A stretch of DNA of 64,000 nt from Rahnella victoriana (GCF_004330295.1 NZ_SJOJ01000012.1:62001-126000), one strand, 5' to 3'; shown: positions 43,118 through 52,656, counted from the stretch's first letter. The notes: a model not told the origin generated them from the sequence alone. Program-made: numbers and translations.

Positions 43118-44557
43118 TTAATGGAATTGCAGGTAGGCAACATGCGTTTGCAGGTATTCCTGCAAGCCGTGTTTGCCGTCTGCGCCGCCGACGCCTGATT
43201 TACGCCAGCCTGCATGGAAGCCCTGCATCGCCTCGAAGTTTTCGCGGTTGATGTAGGTTTCGCCGAATTTCAGCTGTTTCAGGGCTTTCATCGCCGTGTT
43301 GATGTTGCTGGTGTAAATCGACGACGTCAGGCCATATTCGCTGTCGTTCGCCATCGCGATGGCTTCATCCAGCGTTTTGAAGGTGGCGACCGGCAACACC
43401 GGGCCAAACACTTCTTCGTGCATGATCGGCATATCCTGTTTCACATCCACCAGCACGGTCGGCTGATAGAAGAAACCTTTGTCGCCGTGACGTTTCCCGC
43501 CCAGCAGCACTTTCGCACCCTGTGACACGGCTTTCGCCACTTTCTCTTCCACGCGCTGTAACGCTGCGCCGCTGATCAGCGGGCCCATATCCAGTTCTTT
43601 TTGCTCGGCAGTATTGCCGAAGGTGACTTTTTTCATCGCCTCGCTGATGCGGGAAATGAATTCGTCGTAGACGCCTTCCTGCACGTACACACGTTCGGCA
43701 CAGTTACACACCTGTCCGGTGTTGATCACACGGGAGCTGACGATGGCTTTCACCGCCAGATCCAGATCCGCGTCATTCATCACGATGGCCGGGGCTTTGC
43801 CGCCCAGTTCCAGCGAGACTTTGGTGACGTTCTGCGCCGCGGCGGTCATGGTGGCGATACCGGCGGCCACGCTGCCGGTCAGGCTGACCATACCGACTTT
43901 CGGGTTGGCTGCCAGTTCCTGGCCGACGGTCGGGCCGTAGCCGGTGACAATGTTGAGCACGCCTTTTGGCAGACCGATTTTGTGAATGATTTCTGCGAAG
44001 ATCACCGCATTGTTCGGTGTGATTTCACTCGGTTTGATGACGATGGTGTTACCGGTGATCAGCGCCGGTGCGGCTTTGCGGGCAATCAGGAAGAACGGGA
44101 AGTTCCACGGCAAAATACCGGTAGTCACGCCGATGGCTTTGCGGAACACAAAGATATTTTCGTTCGGACGGTCGCTCTGAATGATTTCGCCTTCGTAACG
44201 GCGCGCCCATTCCGCCATGTAATCGAGATAATCGGCGGTGAACAGCACTTCGGTTTGCGCCAGACCGTAGGTTTTACCGCCTTCCGCAATAATGGTTTCG
44301 GTCAGTTCGGCTTCGCGCTCACGGATGCCTGCGGCGATTTTGTGCAGCCATACGCCGCGTTCAACCGCTGGCAACGCTTCCCAGCCGGGTTGCGCCGCTT
44401 CGGCGGCATCAATGGCTTTTTTAGCGTCTTCTGCTGAGCCTTCAGGGATTTGTGAAATCACCTGTTCTGTGGCCGGATTCACAACGTCAATCCACTTTCC
44501 GCCGGTGTTTTCAACGAATTCGCCGTTGATGTACATACGTTTCTGAACTGTGCTCAT
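43118..44557 (-). CDS. aldA: Lactaldehyde dehydrogenase AldA
   Basis: 479 residues and collinear with E. coli AldA. Shared blocks: KRMYINGEFV, WIDVVNPATEQVISQIP, LPWNFPFFLIARK, VSLELGGKAPAIV, NTGQVCNCAERVYVQ (catalytic Cys) and INRENFEAMQGFHAGWRKSG. It oxidises L-lactaldehyde to L-lactate with NAD+, finishing aerobic rhamnose and fucose breakdown; it also accepts glycolaldehyde. It lies 195 bases downstream of rhaS on the same strand, which fits control by rhamnose. Confidence 0.93.
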   Translation of the reverse strand: MSTVQKRMYINGEFVENTGGKWIDVVNPATEQVISQIPEGSAEDAKKAIDAAEAAQPGWEALPAVERGVWLHKIAAGIREREAELTETIIAEGGKTYGLAQTEVLFTADYLDYMAEWARRYEGEIIQSDRPNENIFVFRKAIGVTTGILPWNFPFFLIARKAAPALITGNTIVIKPSEITPNNAVIFAEIIHKIGLPKGVLNIVTGYGPTVGQELAANPKVGMVSLTGSVAAGIATMTAAAQNVTKVSLELGGKAPAIVMNDADLDLAVKAIVSSRVINTGQVCNCAERVYVQEGVYDEFISRISEAMKKVTFGNTAEQKELDMGPLISGAALQRVEEKVAKAVSQGAKVLLGGKRHGDKGFFYQPTVLVDVKQDMPIMHEEVFGPVLPVATFKTLDEAIAMANDSEYGLTSSIYTSNINTAMKALKQLKFGETYINRENFEAMQGFHAGWRKSGVGGADGKHGLQEYLQTHVAYLQFH

Positions 44558-44752
44558 GTCTAGGATCTCCCAGGTACGGATAGAGGTGATGAACGAGTTG
44601 TTAATAAAAAAGTTCTTTTTTGTGAAGTTTTAACAGCCTGTTCTATCCGTCTGGTTTTTACCTTTCCGTGATTGCCATTTAATTTTGAGAAATGGCAAAA
44701 ATGTCATGTTCGGACTGTCCGACATAACAATTTTGCAAAATACGGGGAGGGG

Positions 44753-45571
44753 CTACTGGCGAACGCTTCTTGGCGCATAGCCAAATTCACGTTTGAACAA
44801 GGTGGAGAAGTAATTGCTGTCGCAGAAGCCGCAATTGTGGGCGATTTCTGTGATCGGGCTGTCGCTGAAACGCAGCATATTACGGGCATTCAGGAGACGC
44901 AGACGGTTAAGGTAATTCAGTGGCGTACAGCCGGTTTGCTGTTTCATCTGCCGGTGCAAGGTACGCAGCGACATGGAAAACTGCGCCGCCAGTTGCGGCC
45001 AGTCGATTTCCTCATCGTAATGTTCGTTCATCCAGTCCAGCACATTATTCAGATCGCCGCCCTGCCCACGATAACCGACATCACGGCTGCCTTTACGCAG
45101 CAACAATAACAGCTGCATGAAATACAACTCCTGCTGCGCCTGTGATTCCGGCAACCGGGTGGCAGGTTTTCGCGCCAGCAGGTCAATCAGCGTTTTGGCC
45201 TGCACAATCTGGTTCGGGCTGATGCGCCAGTGCGCCGGATAAATGCCATCGGTTTCCTGCGGCAGCAGATCACTGACGCCGTTCAGAAAGCGAAAGGCAT
45301 TCGGGCTGCGGTACAGCACATTGGTCAGATGCAGGTTTTCCGTGTCTTCATAAAGATGATGGTCGCAGTGGCGGACAAAACACACGCTGCCCGCACTGAG
45401 GATCAGCGGCTGGTCGTTAAACACATGGGTGCCCGTTCCCCGTTCGACCAGCACGATTTCATTGAAATCCTGATGATGGTGTTCAGGAAAGGTTTCCTGC
45501 GGATAACGGGGTTCAATGGTGACCGGGAAATCTCCTGAGGGAAAATACTCACTACTGCGTAACACGGTCAT
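44753..45571 (-). CDS. rhaS: L-rhamnose regulator RhaS (AraC family)
   Basis: 272 residues from the ATG at 45571, which has an AAGGAG ribosome site and reproduces the RhaS N-terminus (MTVLRSSEYFPSG). The frame is open to 45841, but that 90-residue extension has no family sequence. The AraC cupin (PEHHHQDFNEIVLVERGTG) binds rhamnose. The double HTH lies at about 190-268 (FSMSLRTLHRQMKQQTG, then SPITEIAHNCGFCDSNYFSTLFKREF). RhaS activates rhamnose uptake and catabolic genes. RhaR and rhaBAD are not in the window. Confidence 0.9.
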   Translation of the reverse strand: MTVLRSSEYFPSGDFPVTIEPRYPQETFPEHHHQDFNEIVLVERGTGTHVFNDQPLILSAGSVCFVRHCDHHLYEDTENLHLTNVLYRSPNAFRFLNGVSDLLPQETDGIYPAHWRISPNQIVQAKTLIDLLARKPATRLPESQAQQELYFMQLLLLLRKGSRDVGYRGQGGDLNNVLDWMNEHYDEEIDWPQLAAQFSMSLRTLHRQMKQQTGCTPLNYLNRLRLLNARNMLRFSDSPITEIAHNCGFCDSNYFSTLFKREFGYAPRSVRQ

Positions 45572-45972
45572 TTCCGACTCCTTATTAACATTATCGTAAT
45601 ATCTTAGTCGGCACCGGGGCAGCCATCGGGCTGAAACTGTGATCAGCCATCCGCTTTTGAACAAAACATTTATATCCTTACGCAATCCGGCGCAATCCGG
45701 CGTACCGCTTAGCTTTACGCCTGTTTTCAGTACGGCTTTCAGAAACCGGTAATCTGTGTTTTTCGGAACGTTTGGCATGACCGAAACAAGATTGTTATCA
45801 ATTTGTGAGGTTGTTCGCTTAAACCTTTGCTTCTTTGCCATAGTTCGCCCTCAACTGGCACTCGCGGAAAGGTCAGTCTGTCAGCAACCTCCTAGAGTCG
45901 TGATCATGCGCCTGGCGCGTCGGCAACTTTTTGGTCGTTAAACTTTATGCGGACTTATGCGGAGTACACACA
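45572..45972. promoter_or_regulatory. 401-base divergent control region between rhaS and the rhamnose ABC operon
   Basis: No gene credible. It contains two tandem direct repeats: CGCAATCCGG twice at 45681-45700, and TTATGCGGA twice at 45945-45953 and 45955-45963, ending at the ribosome site of the binding-protein gene. One CRP half-site TGTGA lies at 45804-45808, with a weak partner (TCGCT) at the right spacing. RhaS-type regulators bind direct repeats, so the repeats are candidate sites. None was matched to the E. coli RhaS consensus with confidence. Confidence 0.4.
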
Positions 45973-46965
45973 ATGAAATTAAAACACGTACTGAGCCTTA
46001 CCCTGATCGCGAGCAGTATCCTTATGGCAGGCGCGGCATCGGCAGAAGTGAAAATTGCGCTGGTGGCAAAATCGCTGGGCAACGGTTTTTTTGAAGCGGC
46101 CAACGTCGGCGCACAACAGGCCGCCAAAGAACTGGGCGATGTGAAAGTGATTTATACCGGCCCGACCACCACCACCGCAGAAGCCCAAATCGAAGTGCTG
46201 AACGGCCTGATTGCGCAGGGCGTCGATGCCATTGCGGTCTCCGCCAATGACCCGGATGCGCTGGTACCGGTGCTGAAAAAAGCCATGCAGCGCGGCATCA
46301 AAGTGGTGTCGTGGGATTCCGGGGTCGCCAAAGACGGCCGCCAGATCCACCTTAATCCGTCTAACAACGCGCTGATTGGTGAAACCAACGTCAAACTGGC
46401 CGCCGACGCGCTGAAAGCCCTGAATGTGGAGAAAGGCGATGTGGCCATTCTCAGCGCCACGCCGACCTCCACCAACCAGAATCTGTGGATTGCCGAGATG
46501 AAGAAGGTGCTGCCGAAGTATCCTTCCGTCAATCTGGTGACCGTCGCCTATGGCGATGATCTGTCAGATAAAAGCTACCGTGAAACCATTGGCCTGCTGA
46601 AATCCTATCCTGATCTGAAAGTGATTATTTCCCCTTCTTCCGTCGGTATCGTGGCGGCCGCTCAGGCGGTGAAAGATCAGGGCAAAATCGGCAAAGTGTA
46701 CGTGACCGGTCTGGGTCTGCCGTCTGAAATGGCGGGTGCGGTGAAATCCGGCGCGACCAAAAGCTTCGCCATCTGGAACCCGATAGATCTGGGCTACGCC
46801 GCAACGTATCTGGCCGATGATCTGGTCAAAGGCACCGCCACCAAAACCGAAGCCAGCATGGGGCGTTTAGGCAAGGTGAAACTGGATGCTGACGGCAGCG
46901 GCGCCATGGCTGAACCCTTTGTTTATGACGCCAGCAACATCGACAAATTCTCCAAAATCTTCTGA
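45973..46965 (+). CDS. Rhamnose-type ABC transporter periplasmic binding protein
   Basis: 330 residues from the ATG at 45973 with a GGAG ribosome site. The frame is open 14 codons farther up, but that part breaks the signal peptide. Sec signal ends ASA|EVKIAL. It belongs to the periplasmic binding protein 4 group (VKIALVAKSLGNGFFEAANVGAQQAAKELGD, AIAVSANDPDALVPVLKKAMQRGI). The closest known relatives are the rhizobial rhamnose binding protein and LsrB. AI-2 is the alternative ligand, but RhaS next door favours rhamnose. First gene of a four-gene operon. Confidence 0.85.
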   Translation: MKLKHVLSLTLIASSILMAGAASAEVKIALVAKSLGNGFFEAANVGAQQAAKELGDVKVIYTGPTTTTAEAQIEVLNGLIAQGVDAIAVSANDPDALVPVLKKAMQRGIKVVSWDSGVAKDGRQIHLNPSNNALIGETNVKLAADALKALNVEKGDVAILSATPTSTNQNLWIAEMKKVLPKYPSVNLVTVAYGDDLSDKSYRETIGLLKSYPDLKVIISPSSVGIVAAAQAVKDQGKIGKVYVTGLGLPSEMAGAVKSGATKSFAIWNPIDLGYAATYLADDLVKGTATKTEASMGRLGKVKLDADGSGAMAEPFVYDASNIDKFSKIF

Positions 46966-47033
46966 TCCTGAATGCGGCTGACCGGTGCGCCGGTTGGCCG
47001 TTTTGTTGTGCTTAGCCAGACAGGGGAAACGAC

Positions 47034-48548
47034 ATGACTGATTCATCGACGCCGCTGCTGTCCTTACAGGGCATCAGCAAAGTCTTTCCGGGTGTCAGGG
47101 CGTTAAATAACGTTCACGTGGATTTGTATCCGGGAAAAGTAACCGCCCTGATTGGCGAAAACGGCGCGGGAAAATCGACGCTGGTGAAAGTCATGACCGG
47201 CATTTATCAGCCGGAAGAAGGCGAACTGCGTTATAAAGCGATTCCGATCAAACTGCCGAATCCGGAATCCGCGCATAAAGTCGGGATCACCGCGATCCAT
47301 CAGGAAACCGTGCTGTTTGACGAGCTTTCCGTCACCGAGAATATTTTCGTCGGCCATTATCTTTATCGCGGGCTGTTCAGACGTCTGAACTGGCCGGCGA
47401 TGCATCAGCAGGCGCGCGACATTCTGACCCGTCTGGAAGTGAATATTGATCCGCACGCCATTCTGAAAGAGTTAAGCATCGCGCAGCGCCATATGGTGGC
47501 GATTGCCCGTGCGCTGTCATTTGATGCGCAGGTGGTGATCCTCGATGAGCCGACGGCGGCACTTTCTCAGCATGAAATCGTTGAGTTTTATCAGATAGTT
47601 GAACGCCTGAAACGCGAAGGCAAAGCCATCCTGTTTATCTCGCACAAGTTCGACGAGATTTTCTCTATCTCCGATTACTACACGGTTTTGCGCGACGGCA
47701 GTTATGTCGGTTCCGGCAAAATCAGCGACATCAGCGAACAGCAGATGGTGACCATGATGGTGGGTCGTGAAGTCAGTCAGGCTTACCCGAAAGTGAACTG
47801 TGAACCGGGCGAGACGGTACTGGAAGTGCAAAACCTCAGCCATCCGACCGAGTTTGCGGGCATTAATTTTTCGCTGCGCAAGGGCGAAATCCTCGGCTTT
47901 TACGGGCTGGTCGGCGCGGGGCGTACCGAACTGATGCAGGCGCTGTTTGGCGTCACCCAGCCCGGCGGCGGAAAAATTCTGATCCACGGCAAAGAACACC
48001 ATTTTTCGCGTCCTTCTCAGGCCATCCGGGCGGGGATTGTGTACGTGCCGGAAGAGCGCCAGAAACAAGGCGCAATCATTGATTTGCCGATCAGTCAGAA
48101 CATCAGTCTGCCGCAGCTCAGCCAGCTCAATCCGCGTGGCGTGCTGAATGACAAAAAAGAGTGGGCGCTGGCCGATGATTACGCCAGACGGTTGCAGGTC
48201 AAAGCCTCCAGCTGGAAACAGGCCGTGGGCACGCTGTCGGGCGGCAATCAGCAAAAAGTGGTGATCGCCAAATGGCTGGCGACCAGACCGGACATCATCA
48301 TTCTCGATGAGCCGACCAAAGGCATTGATATCGGCTCAAAAGCGGCGGTACATCAGTTTATGTCTGAACTGGTCGGGCGCGGGCTGGCAGTGATTATGGT
48401 GTCGTCAGAATTACCGGAAGTGATGGGCATGGCCGATCGCATCATCGTGATGCACGAAGGGCTGATGGTGGCGGAATTCAATGCCGGTGAGGCAACCGCA
48501 GAAATGATTGTCAGCGCGGCCAGTGGCGCGGGCGAGGAGGCAGCATGA
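47034..48548 (+). CDS. Rhamnose-type ABC transporter ATPase (two nucleotide-binding domains)
   Basis: 504 residues with two ABC domains, as in sugar importers. Domain 1: Walker A GENGAGKSTL, signature LSIAQRHMVAIARAL, Walker B VILDEPTAALS. Domain 2: degenerate Walker A GLVGAGRTEL, signature LSGGNQQKVVIAKWL, Walker B IILDEPTKGID. It powers the two permeases that follow. It starts 68 bases after the binding-protein gene and overlaps the next gene by four bases. Confidence 0.92.
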   Translation: MTDSSTPLLSLQGISKVFPGVRALNNVHVDLYPGKVTALIGENGAGKSTLVKVMTGIYQPEEGELRYKAIPIKLPNPESAHKVGITAIHQETVLFDELSVTENIFVGHYLYRGLFRRLNWPAMHQQARDILTRLEVNIDPHAILKELSIAQRHMVAIARALSFDAQVVILDEPTAALSQHEIVEFYQIVERLKREGKAILFISHKFDEIFSISDYYTVLRDGSYVGSGKISDISEQQMVTMMVGREVSQAYPKVNCEPGETVLEVQNLSHPTEFAGINFSLRKGEILGFYGLVGAGRTELMQALFGVTQPGGGKILIHGKEHHFSRPSQAIRAGIVYVPEERQKQGAIIDLPISQNISLPQLSQLNPRGVLNDKKEWALADDYARRLQVKASSWKQAVGTLSGGNQQKVVIAKWLATRPDIIILDEPTKGIDIGSKAAVHQFMSELVGRGLAVIMVSSELPEVMGMADRIIVMHEGLMVAEFNAGEATAEMIVSAASGAGEEAA

Positions 48549-49558
48549 TCAAAAACCTGCTGAAATACCGCGAGCTGCTGCTGGCGGTGGTCATCGTGCT
48601 GATGGTGTTCGGCGTCGGCGCGCGTTCGCCGGAGTTTGTCGGCGCGGGCAACCTGCTTGAGATGTTTAACGACACCTCGATTCTGATCATTCTGGCGCTC
48701 GGCCAGATGATGGTGTTGCTGACCAAAGGGATCGATTTGTCGATGGCCGCCAATCTGGCGCTGACCGGGATGATCGTCGCGCTGCTTAACTTCCACTATC
48801 CGCATATTCCGGTGTGGTCGCTAATTTTACTGGCGACGGTACTCGGGCTGGTGATGGGCGCGATTAACGGGTTGCTGGTGTGGAAAGTCGGTATTCCGCC
48901 GATTGTGGTGACGCTCGGCACCATGAGCATTTATCGCGGCATTATCTTCCTGCTCTCAAACGGCGGCTGGATTAACGCCCATCAGATGAGCCCGGCGTTC
49001 CTCAGTCTGCCGCGCGCCACCTTTATCGGCCTGCCGCTGCTCGGCTGGTGCGCGATTGCCGCTCTGATTCTGGTGGCCTATTTCCTGCGATACAGCCGCA
49101 CCGGTCGCGCTTTATATACCGCAGGCGGTAACGCCACCGCGGCGTATTACACCGGCATTAACGCGGGCAAAATGCAGTTCGTCAGCTTCTGCCTTTCCGG
49201 CGCGCTGGCCGGGTTCTGCGGCTATCTGTGGATTTCACGTTTCGCCGTCGCCTACGTAGACGTCGCCAACGGTTTCGAGTTGCAGATCGTCGCAGCCTGC
49301 GTGATCGGCGGCATCAGCACCATGGGCGGCATCGGCTCGGTGGTCGGCTGCCTGCTCGGCGCGCTGTTCCTCGGCGTCATCAACAACGCCCTGCCGGTGA
49401 TTGAAGTCTCACCGTTCTGGCAGATGGCCATTTCCGGCGGCGTGATTGTCATCGCCGTGATCCTCAACGAACGCGCCAACAAACGTAAAGGACGGCTGAT
49501 CCTGCGCCACTCCCCTGCCGTCCAGCCTGTGCGAACTGATACCGGGGTAAGATCATGA
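48545..49558 (+). CDS. Rhamnose-type ABC transporter permease 1
   Basis: 337 residues, eight to ten helices. Sugar-permease (RbsC-like) marks: GIDLSMAANLALTGMIVALL, GLVMGAINGLLVWKVGIPPIVVTLGTMSIYRG, and GGISTMGGIGSVVGCLLGALFLGVINNAL. It forms the channel with the second permease. Start and stop both overlap neighbours by four bases (ATGA), which indicates coupled translation. Confidence 0.92.
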   Translation: MIKNLLKYRELLLAVVIVLMVFGVGARSPEFVGAGNLLEMFNDTSILIILALGQMMVLLTKGIDLSMAANLALTGMIVALLNFHYPHIPVWSLILLATVLGLVMGAINGLLVWKVGIPPIVVTLGTMSIYRGIIFLLSNGGWINAHQMSPAFLSLPRATFIGLPLLGWCAIAALILVAYFLRYSRTGRALYTAGGNATAAYYTGINAGKMQFVSFCLSGALAGFCGYLWISRFAVAYVDVANGFELQIVAACVIGGISTMGGIGSVVGCLLGALFLGVINNALPVIEVSPFWQMAISGGVIVIAVILNERANKRKGRLILRHSPAVQPVRTDTGVRS

Positions 49559-50577
49559 ACAAGACCTTAACGTCGCGCAACACGCCGCAGACCTCTCAGG
49601 CCGGGAACGCACCGATGGCGGTGACGCCGTTCTTCCGCCGTCTGATGTGCTGGGAAGGTTTCCTGCTGCTGGTGACGCTGCTGGTGTTTGTGATGAACGC
49701 CTTCGCCTCGCCGTATTTCCTCAATATCTGGAATCTGTCGGACGCGACCTTTAACTTCACCGAAAAAGCCATCATCGTCCTGCCGATGGCGATGCTGATT
49801 ATCGCCCGCGAAATCGATTTGTCGGTCGCGTCAACCATGGCGCTGAGTTCCACCATTATGGGATTCTGCGCGCAGGCCGGGTTACCGACGCCAGCACTGG
49901 TGGGCGTCGGGCTGAGCGTGGGGTTGCTGTGCGGATTAATTAACGGCCTGCTGGTCACACGACTGAATCTGTCTTCTATCGTCATTACCATCGGGACCAT
50001 GAGCCTGTTCCGCGGCATCACCTATGTGTTGCTTGGTGACCAGTCACTTAACCACTATCCCGCCAGTTTTGCCTGGTTTGGTCAGGGGTATGTCTGGGGG
50101 CCGTTGTCGTTTGAGTTCGCGCTGTTCCTGGTACTCGGCGCAGTGTTCTATTTCCTGCTGCATAAAACCAACTTCGGCCGTCGCACCTATGCCATCGGCA
50201 ACAATCCGGTCGCCGCATGGTATTCCGGTATTAATGTGAAACGCCACAACCTGACGCTGTTTGTGCTGGTCGGGGTGATGTCCGGACTGGCAGCGGTGCT
50301 GCTGACTTCACGGCTCGGCAGCACGCGTCCGACGCTGGCGCTCGGCTGGGAACTGAGCGTGATCACCATGGCGGTGCTCGGCGGGGTCAGCGTGCTCGGC
50401 GGTTCCGGCAGCATGACCGGGGTGATTATTGCAGCGTTCCTGATGGGGCTGCTGACCTTCGGTCTCAGCCTGCTGAATGTGCCGGGGATTGTGATGTCGG
50501 TGATTGTCGGTGCGATGCTGATTGTGGTGATTTCACTGCCGGTGCTGTACCGCAAGGTGCTGGCGCGGGGGAAATAG
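49555..50577 (+). CDS. Rhamnose-type ABC transporter permease 2
   Basis: 340 residues. It has a charged, cytoplasmic N-terminus of about 35 residues, then helices with EIDLSVASTMALSSTIMGF, LINGLLVTRLNLSSIVITIGTMSLFRGITYVLLG and GGVSVLGGSGSMTGVIIAAF. It is homologous to the first permease. It ends the operon, just before a strong hairpin at 50582-50613. The mutarotase (rhaM/rhaU) often found in rhizobial rha operons is absent. Confidence 0.92.
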   Translation: MNKTLTSRNTPQTSQAGNAPMAVTPFFRRLMCWEGFLLLVTLLVFVMNAFASPYFLNIWNLSDATFNFTEKAIIVLPMAMLIIAREIDLSVASTMALSSTIMGFCAQAGLPTPALVGVGLSVGLLCGLINGLLVTRLNLSSIVITIGTMSLFRGITYVLLGDQSLNHYPASFAWFGQGYVWGPLSFEFALFLVLGAVFYFLLHKTNFGRRTYAIGNNPVAAWYSGINVKRHNLTLFVLVGVMSGLAAVLLTSRLGSTRPTLALGWELSVITMAVLGGVSVLGGSGSMTGVIIAAFLMGLLTFGLSLLNVPGIVMSVIVGAMLIVVISLPVLYRKVLARGK

Positions 50578-50581
50578 CGGT

Positions 50582-50613
50582 GTAACTCCCCCGTCTTCGG
50601 GCGGGGGAGTTAC
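50582..50613 (+). terminator. Hairpin ending the rhamnose ABC operon
   Basis: Perfect 12-bp stem GTAACTCCCCCG (50582-50593) with CGGGGGAGTTAC (50602-50613) and an 8-base loop. No strong T-run follows (ATTCTCAT), so it may be a rho-independent terminator of modest strength or an RNA 3'-end protector. Confidence 0.7.
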
Positions 50614-50765
50614 ATTCTCATCCCACATTTGTACCGACTTTACACCCGCCATATTCATACTGACATTTCATTTCTTTTCAGCAATGCTTGCTTCCCGCAG
50701 CCCTCCTCCCGTAGTTTAAAACTTACTGGTTTATTTCTGAATGTCTTGAACAATGGGGAAAATAT

Positions 50766-51689
50766 ATGCGGATTCTGGTGGTGGGAGCTGGCGCGACCGG
50801 CGGATATTTTGGTGCGCGGCTGGCACAGGCCGGGCAGGATGTGACGTTTCTTTTACGTGAAAAACGGGCGCAGGCCGTTCAGCAGGACGGGCTGACCATT
50901 CACAGTCCGCACGGTGATTTCCATTTCCAGCCCAATGTCTTACAGGCATCGCAGCTGACCGGGCCTTATGACCTGATTTTGCTGACGGTAAAAAGTTTCG
51001 GGCTGGAAGCGGCAATGAAAGATATCGCACCGGTTGTCGGTGAAAACACCATGGTGATGCCGGTACTTAACGGGATGAAACACATGGAGACGCTGAGTCT
51101 GCGTTTCGGTGAACACGCCCTGATCGGCGGCTTATGTAAAATCAACGCCACGCTTGATGCCGACGGGCATATTCACCAGATGACGCCAATGCACCAGATT
51201 ATTTACGGCGAGCTGTCCGGCGAAAAAACCGAACGTATTCTGAAAGTCGACGAGGCATTTCAACGTGCCGATATCGACGCCGTGCTGTCTGAAACGATTA
51301 TCACGGATTTGTGGGAGAAGTGGCTGCTGCTCTCGAGCTTCGGCGCCATCACCTGCTCCATGCGCGGCAATATCGGTCAGGTGGCGTCTGCACCGGGCGG
51401 CACAGAGTTCGCCCAGGCTATCGTCACCGAGGCACTGACCACCATGAAAGCCTTTGGCTACGCGGAACGCGCGGCGGCGGTGGCAAAAGTCAGGGAATCG
51501 GTAACCGATAAAAACTCACCGCAGACCTCCTCCATGTACCGCGATATGACGCAGGGAAATCCGGTTGAAGCCGATCAGATTATTGGTGATCTGGTCGAGC
51601 GCGCCACGCGTGTCGGGATCAATATTCCGTTGTTGCAGGCGGCGTATACGCATTTGTGTGTATACCAGGAAAACCTGCCTCATCGCTGA
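50766..51689 (+). CDS. Ketopantoate reductase-family protein (PanE-like)
   Basis: 307 residues. Rossmann motif at the N-terminus (ILVVGAGATGGYFGARLAQAG), then LLTVKSFGLEAAMKDIAP and the C-terminal helical ApbA_C domain with the catalytic-type Lys region (DLWEKWLLLSSFGAITCSMRG) and QTSSMYRDMTQGNPVEADQI. Family members reduce 2-dehydropantoate or other 2-keto acids with NADPH. Since several PanE-like paralogues are common, pantothenate synthesis is not assured. Monocistronic. Confidence 0.83.
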   Translation: MRILVVGAGATGGYFGARLAQAGQDVTFLLREKRAQAVQQDGLTIHSPHGDFHFQPNVLQASQLTGPYDLILLTVKSFGLEAAMKDIAPVVGENTMVMPVLNGMKHMETLSLRFGEHALIGGLCKINATLDADGHIHQMTPMHQIIYGELSGEKTERILKVDEAFQRADIDAVLSETIITDLWEKWLLLSSFGAITCSMRGNIGQVASAPGGTEFAQAIVTEALTTMKAFGYAERAAAVAKVRESVTDKNSPQTSSMYRDMTQGNPVEADQIIGDLVERATRVGINIPLLQAAYTHLCVYQENLPHR

Positions 51690-52205
51690 ATATCTGTCTG
51701 CCGTCCCCTCTCTGGCCCGTGTTTGCGGGCCATTGATGAGCAATGCTTAACTGTTTCAATAATATCCGGTCGGGTTTAATACTTTCCTGCAGATGGATAT
51801 TAAACATCGTCCGCAGGTGGCCGTCGTAATATTGCGTTAAAAATTCTCCGGACGGTAATGCATCATTCTTAATCGTTCAGGTATGTACGCCCCTTTTACC
51901 AGGACGCAGGTTTAATCCAGCGGGTATCGCGCAGCGTCCTAAAACAAACACCCGCGAGTGATCGTAATTTACGCAGGGGAATATCAGGGTTGTACAGACG
52001 TTCCGGTAAACGAAGTGATGTTGATCTTACTTGCTGAGACTCAAATTCACATTAAGAGACATTATTGAATGGGCGGAAAGGACAAAGAGGAGAGAAGGCG
52101 ATCTTTAACGTCAATGAATAACAGGGAAAAGAATAGTGTTAACAAATAGCTTATCTGCCCTGTAATAAACAGAGCAGACAAGATCCAAACACATCAGCGG
52201 TTCGG
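51690..52205. other. 516-base intergenic region between panE-like and hns-like genes
   Basis: No gene was found. The region has a hairpin of 6 bp at 51714-51731 (GGCCCG/CGGGCC) near the panE-like stop, without T-run. A long-range repeat AGGACGC (51901-51907) / GCGTCCT (51934-51940) follows. The terminator-like stem of the hns gene is at 52150-52182. Nothing else was recognised. Confidence 0.5.
52150..52182 (-). terminator. Terminator-like hairpin after the hns-like gene
   Basis: On the minus strand a 13-bp stem with two G-U pairs (complementary arms 52170-52182 and 52150-52162) and a 7-base loop is followed by CTATTTGTT. It lies 24 bases beyond the stop codon. Confidence 0.5.
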
Positions 52206-52613
52206 TTAACGCGCGATCAGGAAGCTTTCCAGTGTCGCGCCGCCATCCAGAGCGGCTTTAATAGCAGAAGGAGTACGACCCTGGCCGGTCCAGGTTTTCT
52301 TCTCACCATCGGTGTCGGTGTAGGCATAAATCGCCGGACGCGGTTTACGTTTTGCTTTGGTGCTTTCTTTCACTGGCTGGTGGCCCAGCAGGTCATCAAT
52401 GGCGATGCCATCGTTAGCCAGCATTTCACGGTATTTCAGTAATTTTTCGTCACGTTCCTGCTGCTGTGCGCTGAGTGCTTTTGCATTATCGCGCGATTCT
52501 TCAACAACTGCGGTCAGCTTCTCAAGAATTTCTTCGAGAGTGCTCAGTGGCATTTCACGAGCCTGAGCCCGAAGTGTACGGATATTATTCAAAACGTTTA
52601 ACGCGTTGTCCAT
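52206..52613 (-). CDS. hns: H-NS-family nucleoid protein
   Basis: 135 residues. The N-terminal oligomerisation helices (LNVLNNIRTLRAQAREMPL, then LEEILEKLTAVVEE) and the C-terminal DNA-binding domain with TWTGQGRTPSAIKAAL, the AT-hook-like QGR core, are clearly H-NS. It silences AT-rich and horizontally acquired DNA. Compared with E. coli H-NS the middle linker differs and the genome context (no tdk or galU) is not the standard hns neighbourhood. It could therefore be a second copy or an StpA-type paralogue. Its own promoter at 52657-52684 gives a leader of about 37 bases. Confidence 0.9.
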   Translation of the reverse strand: MDNALNVLNNIRTLRAQAREMPLSTLEEILEKLTAVVEESRDNAKALSAQQQERDEKLLKYREMLANDGIAIDDLLGHQPVKESTKAKRKPRPAIYAYTDTDGEKKTWTGQGRTPSAIKAALDGGATLESFLIAR

Positions 52614-52656
52614 GATGTGCTCACTTTAGAGGGGTATCATTAAATTAGTGACCCTG

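Noticed and set aside
45572-45841. 90-residue N-terminal extension of RhaS
   Set aside because: No ribosome site and no AraC-family sequence. The ATG at 45571 has AAGGAG and gives the known RhaS N-terminus.
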